Shown here in pieces: positions 51,811 through 64,000 of a stretch of DNA of 64,000 bases (its first letter is position 1; the number at the start of each line of letters is the position of its first letter). This DNA is from Trichinella spiralis (Eukaryota > Nematoda > Enoplea > Trichinellida > Trichinellidae). The notes below the pieces were generated by a model. That model saw only the letters and a list, made by a program, of their open reading frames with translations, made no database searches and was not told the DNA's origin. Location of the stretch: NCBI GenBank assembly GCA_000181795.3, contig CM012953.1, positions 10,128,312 through 10,192,311 on the forward strand, written 5' to 3'. The position numbers and the translations under genes are program-made.

Positions 51811-53965
51811 TTGGGGGCCTCTCCGGGAACTGACGCCATCGGTGTACCGAGGTGCCTATTATTGCCCGCCCCCGGCTTTTCGTCCGGAGATGGACTCCGT
51901 TGAGTGGCTGGAGAGGCTGGAAGACTTTCTCTGCATCAGCAGGGTTCCGCCCCCTGACCACGGCATGGTCGCTCGCTACCTGCTGAGCGATCCAGTCCGC
52001 CGCGAGCTCTACCCGGCGGGACAAGCAAGGGAGAACTCTTTCGAGGAGTTCAAGAAGCGATTGCTGGGCGTGTACGGCCCGGAAGAGTCGACAGGGCAGC
52101 TGATCGAGCGGTTCCACGCCCTGCATCGACGCGAGGATCAAACCATCGAGCAATACGCCCAGGAGGTGGCAGAAGTTGGACGCAGAGCCGGCGTATCAGA
52201 ACGTGACCTCGTGGCGCGTTTCGCCGGGGGAATAACCTCAAAGGAGGCGTATCTGGCGATCCGGATGCAGGAACCGACAACCCTTACCGAAGCTCGGAGG
52301 CTGGTCAGTAAGGTCATGCGGTCTGAAGAAGATTTCCACCAGAGGCGGCAGACGCACACCGGTAATCCAAAGCCGGAGAAGACCAAAGCGACCCAGTCCA
52401 TCGACAACTTGATACGCGAGGTGAGGAAGATTTCCCTGAAGCTGGATAAGCAGGAGCCGACGGCCGTACGACCGGCCAGAAGAAGAGACGGCTGTTTTAA
52501 TTGCGGTGGCTTGGGCCACCTCCGACGCGACTGCCCCCACGAAAGACGCCGAAAACAACGATTGCCAACGGGCACGCAGGGCGGCGAACCTGGAAACCGC
52601 CGGGTGTTGCCCATTGCCGAACTTCAAGCAGGCGACACGCCATGTGTAAACGGTAAGCTGAACCGGACGAGGGTCTCCTTACTGCTAGACACTGGGGCGG
52701 TGGTCTCCGTGATACCTGAGTCTCTTTGGCAGATCGCCTCAGGCGGAGAGCCCTTGGAGAGTAGCCCCGCTGAAGTACGCGTGGGGGCTATAAGTCTGGA
52801 CGCGGCCAATCCCATCAGGCAGTGGCAGGAAAGCGACACGGAGCTCCAGCAAGTCCGGGAGTGGATCGTGCGGAAGGCTTGGCCACAAGCGGTACCCGAG
52901 GGTAGTCGATTGCTAAAAAGTCTGTGGTCGCAGCGTGACCGGGTAGTCCTTCGTGAAGGGACTATATGTCGGGTGTGGGAGGCCCTGGACACGGGCGAGA
53001 CGCGGCTGCTGCAGGTCATCCCGAGACAGAGGATCTCGGAGATCCTGGCCGCCATCCACAACCGCCAATCGGGGGCCCACCTGGGGGTGGCGAAGACGCT
53101 GGCGAAGGTGCGCCAGCGGTATTACTGGCCCCAGCAACGGGAGGACGTCAAAGACTGGTGCCGGGCATGTCAGACGTGCGCTGCGCGGGCAGCCCCGCCG
53201 AGGAAGCTCCAGGCCCCTATGCAGCTTCAGCCGGTCAGCCATCCCTTCCAACGAGTGGGCATGGACATAGTGGGTCCGCTGGAGGAGACGCAGAGTGGCA
53301 ACCGCTACATCCTAGTGGTATGCGACTACTTCTCGAAGTGGCCGGAGGCGTTTGCGCTGCCGAATGCGGAGGCGCGTACCGTGGCCACGGCGCTGGTAAA
53401 TGGCATCTTTTGCCGCTACGGGGCGCCGGAGACGATTCATTCTGATCAGGGCAGGAACTTCGAGTCCGAACTCGTGAAGGAGGTGTGCCAGCTGTTTGGG
53501 GTGACCAAAACCCGGGCCACAGCCTACCACCCGCAGTCCGTTGGCATGGTGAAGCGAATGAACCGCACCCTGCTGGACCTATTGGCGAAGGCTTCCATCG
53601 ATCACCCTGACGATTGGGATGCCCACCTTGATAGAGTCCTCTTCGCGTACCGGTCCAGTGTTCACCACACAACGGGTGCAACCCCCAGCCGAGTTGTGTT
53701 TGGCAGAGAGCTCCGGCTACCGGTTGACCTGGTGTACGGCCTCCCGAGAGACATGCCAGAACAGTCGGTAGGAGAGTACACGCAGCGGCTGCGGCATGAC
53801 CTGGATCAGCTCTACGAGGAGGTACGGGGAAGGCTGGCCGAGAGCAGCGGCCCCAGAAGTTTTGGAGAGACCGGAAAGCCCTTGGACCTGTGTATGAACC
53901 GGGCGACCGGATTTGGATGCAAGTCCCGACGAAGACCAAACTTGGGGCTTACTGAGACGGACTAG
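51674..53965 (+). pseudogene. Retroelement gag-protease-integrase reading frame (fossil)
   Basis: One long frame beginning MPSGKRETER. In order it shows a gag-like region, a CCHC zinc knuckle (CFNCGGLGHLRRDCP), a retropepsin motif (LLLDTGAVVSVIP), an integrase zinc-binding region (HLGVAKTLAKVRQRYYWP then CRACQTC) and an integrase core (GMDIVGPLE, HSDQGRNF). These are Ty3/gypsy-type parts. Not all domains expected of a complete pol were recognised, so this is an incomplete, broken copy. It is far more GC-rich than host genes nearby. Confidence 0.85.
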
Positions 53966-54269
53966 TCCTCCAGACAACGAAGCTGAAGAAAGGTGGAGTA
54001 CGATAGTATGGACGTACGTGTGAGGAGTCGTTGTTGTGCTGTCGAAGAAGCCTGCGGTAACATATCGTTGTCGATTCTTGCTCGCGGTTGCCAATAAAAA
54101 ATAAACTTACTGTCTGTTGTTTGATTTTTACAATGCCATCAGGAAATCGTGAAACAGAAAGAAAGGGAAACCCGCCGGTCAATACCGGCCAGTCGCCGAA
54201 TAGCGACGAACACGCCAATAACACGGTGGAGGAAGTGAACGAGCCTGCTCGAGGGAGCGGCTCGTTACA
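53962..54269 (+). repeat. Leader/gag-start direct repeat, copy 2
   Basis: Second copy of the segment at 51464-51810. Its presence after the integrase region shows rearrangement or insertion of related elements into one another. Confidence 0.85.
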
Positions 54270-54568
54270 ATGATAACACACACAAGGAGAAGACGATAAT
54301 ACCAAAATTCGCTAACACGCCAACGCTAACGCACCTTTATGCAAATAGTTCACTCTGCTGTAGATTATTGATGCTGAGGTTAATGAAATCAGTAGTACTA
54401 TTACACTGCGCATGACCGGTCAGAGGCGCCGCGTCCCCCGCAGCGGACCCATCTCGTTGAAGCGGCCTATCCGGCGCCTGCAAAGGCTGAAACGACAGAA
54501 GACCTGTCTTTAAAATACTAGCCGCTGCTGAGACGGGCCCCTGATCAGCGGTTCATGGTGACGGCCCG

Positions 54569-55099
54569 ATGCACATTCAGACCGCTAATACTATCAGTGC
54601 GACCCTTTTGACGGTGGTAGGCACGGTGGAAAACCGACAAGAGCTGATGCTCGTCGACTCTGGCTCAGCCGTTACGCTCTTACGCCGGGACGCCTACGAT
54701 TCGATCGGCAACCCTTCCCCACTGAATCCTTCGTCGCGTCTTTTACTGGCAGTAAATGGGACTGTCATAAATGTGTTGGGTGTCTATGAAGTTCGGTTCC
54801 GTCTAGGCGCCGCTGAGCTAGGACACCCTGTCGATGTGGTCTCAAATGTGTCCCAGCGATGTCTGCTGAGCGCTGACTTCCTCTCCATGCACGGTTGCGT
54901 CTTGAACTTCGCCCTGGGCACACTGATATGCGGAGAAGATGTGGTCCGGTTCAACAAGACGCTGGGTACCGCTAGATCTGGATCCAGGCTGGGAGTAATT
55001 GTGACTGACGACGCAGATCGTCAGACCCAAGCCACGACCAAGAAAGACGGTGCAGTGATGTCAAGGTCCCCGAGACCCACGAACCCTTGCTGGAAGTAG
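54569..55099 (+). pseudogene. Protease region of a second retroelement (fossil)
   Basis: A 176-codon open stretch containing MLVDSGSAVTLLRRDAYD, a retropepsin active-site motif, followed by a hydrophobic fold typical of Ty3/gypsy proteases. The sequence differs clearly from the protease motif in the neighbouring frame, so it belongs to another element. Upstream 54300-54568 resembles decayed gag. It is an isolated fragment. Confidence 0.65.
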
Positions 55100-55191
55100 T
55101 CGCTATAGTGCTGACTACGCTATCGATCGCGATTGCCGATGACCCTTTCCAGTGGAACCGGAACTTACGGTTGCGGGTTTAGCCTACCATG

Positions 55192-55489
55192 TGTAACGGG
55201 TACGGTTGTGTTGACAATTAAAGGGAAGTCAAAATCGAAAGGAAGAAAATAACGTAGGCGCCAATTCAAGAAAGAAATTACGTTGGCCGATATAAAAAAG
55301 GAGAACGGCGTCTATGAAGCGGCACAAGCATTTTCCTATATTTATAGCGCGATTGTGGAGCTTAGGAGAGTGTGTGAGTAAAAGTGTATGTTGTTAGTGT
55401 TCGTATCTGTGTGTGAATAAACGTTAAAAACCAGAGATATGCTTCGCATGAATGACCGACAAAAGTCTACAGTAACCCCAGATGTTACA
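55192..55489 (+). repeat. 3' LTR, 298 bp
   Basis: Begins TGTAACGGGTACGG and ends CAGATGTTACA, giving the short inverted ends TGTAAC/GTTACA. It holds a TATAAAAAAGG box-like string and a later AATAAA, as expected of an LTR. The target duplication ACAA follows. Confidence 0.85.
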
Positions 55490-55777
55490 ACAAATTGACT
55501 AATTTATCTTTCATATATCAGGAATTTAGTATGAATATTGTAAGTATCACATGAAAATAATTCTGTATAAGCACAAAAGCATATTTTAAATAAAATACTG
55601 AACATAATGCTTTACAACAATTTTATTTATTAAAGCCAAAATTGTACTTGTAAATTATTTCATACTGTTAAGAAATCAACAAATTAAAATTATTTTCATT
55701 TTTGATCAGTAGCATATATTTTAATAACGACTTTTTTCTAGAACATCATTTCAATAAATTTAGAATTTATTCAGAAC

Positions 55778-57194
<1,417 letters not shown>

Positions 57195-57880
57195 TTTTTA
57201 TCCCTAATTACGGCAGTAATTGTGTTCGTGAAATCATCTTCTGTTGAAGAGGCGTGTTTAAACTGTAAATTAGTATCCGCACTGTGGAATATTTAAAAAT
57301 ATTTATCTGTCGACCATAACAAATGTATTATAGAATGCAACATATGAATTAATTATATAATCCTCATGTTTTTGGAGTAAATGTTATCAGTAGTGTTTTT
57401 AAATTAAATTCTGTTTTTCTACTGTTGTTTTGCGATTGTACATCCACGTTTTGCTGAATTATAATAGTTATTATTTTTGTCACGTTTTTCAATAAATTAT
57501 TTTCAAACGAACGTAGTTTCTGCATTACATGATGATTAGCATGCTTACAGTATGCTAAACATATGAAAAATACATCTTGAATATTCAAGTGTTACAGTAC
57601 CTTTCTGTAAGGTTCACCGTTTTCGCCACGTGCTTGCGCATTTTGCTCCATGTGGAAAAAGATTTTAATTGAAATTAGTAAGTTGTTATGAAATGGAAGT
57701 ATTTTAAAAATTTATTTATTTTTTAATCACCATTTAATGCGATTGCTTTTCTTTACTATAACAATTTAGTTGCCAGTATATGAATTTGGTAATTGTGAGT
57801 TCTATAAAAATCTTTTTTAATCTTCGGTAAAATATATTAATATTTTGATGTTTAAAATTGATGTTTTATTTTTCTTAAGG
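57195..57880. other. Spacer between FRG1 and GBF1
   Basis: About 690 AT-rich bases between two genes read in the same direction. It holds the FRG1 3'UTR and probably the GBF1 promoter. It ends at an acceptor (TTTTTCTTAAG) just before the GBF1 start. The spacing is longer than typical nematode operon gaps. Confidence 0.4.
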
Positions 57881-57883
57881 TGA

Positions 57884-64000
<6,117 letters not shown>

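Larger units (their letters stand above)
51202..55489 (+). mobile_element. Composite, broken Ty3/gypsy-type LTR retrotransposon insertion
   Basis: The insertion is framed by ACAA on both sides (51198-51201 and 55490-55493), a 4-bp target duplication. It starts with about 80 bases of LTR (51202-51282). These match the beginning of the complete 298-bp LTR at its far end (55192-55489) with roughly one difference in ten, so it is not recent. The interior holds at least two element fragments: a gag-protease-integrase reading frame, and the gag-end/protease part of a different element. A leader repeat occurs on both sides of the first fragment. The copy is incomplete and broken, with several rearrangements. 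Its GC content is far above the surroundings. Confidence 0.85.

Overview
The window is an AT-rich stretch of a small animal genome. Spliceosomal introns are mostly short, genes are widely spaced, and metazoan orthologues are clear. Four genes have a strong 3' splice acceptor 24-37 bases upstream of the ATG with no coding exon before it. That fits spliced-leader trans-splicing (or short 5'UTR introns). With the gene set and a FLYWCH/MULE-type relic it points to a nematode-like worm, perhaps a basal (Dorylaimia) one. This placement is inference only.

Layout. 0.2-1.0 kb: broken FLYWCH/MULE transposase-like gene. 2.0-4.2 kb (-): TFIIF alpha (GTF2F1). 5.1 kb (-): intron-containing tRNA-Leu(CAA). 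7.45-13.1 kb (-): CDK12/13-type kinase with an RS-rich N-terminus. 17.1-17.5 kb: solo LTR with a 4-bp target duplication. 18.0-24.3 kb (-): PHLPP phosphatase, with a small hairpin-type element in its last intron. 27.7-33.8 kb (-): kinesin-12 (KIF15). 35.1 kb (-): possible small membrane protein. 38.8-47.0 kb (+): PCM1-like centriolar satellite protein. 47.5-48.4 kb (-): otubain. 51.2-55.5 kb: composite, broken Ty3/gypsy-type LTR insertion with a matched 4-bp target duplication. 55.8-57.2 kb (+): FRG1. 57.9-64.0 kb (+): GBF1, running off the window.

Exon models were worked out by hand from GT/AG sites and reading phase. For TFIIF alpha, PHLPP, PCM1-like, otubain and FRG1 the phases close exactly at every junction, giving 439, 1359, 1196, 262 and 261 residues. 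CDK12 also closes (about 1121 residues) but depends on one weak donor. KIF15 closes through the motor and most of the coiled-coil tail.

The genes are unrelated housekeeping loci and not an operon: transcription (TFIIF, CDK12), signalling (PHLPP), cytoskeleton and centrosome (KIF15, PCM1-like), ubiquitin (otubain), RNA/nucleolus (FRG1) and Golgi traffic (GBF1). No CRISPR array, phage or bacterial system is present. The most noteworthy items are the PCM1 homologue in a worm-like genome, the shared upstream splice acceptors, the composite LTR nest, and the abrupt GC-rich codon use of GBF1.
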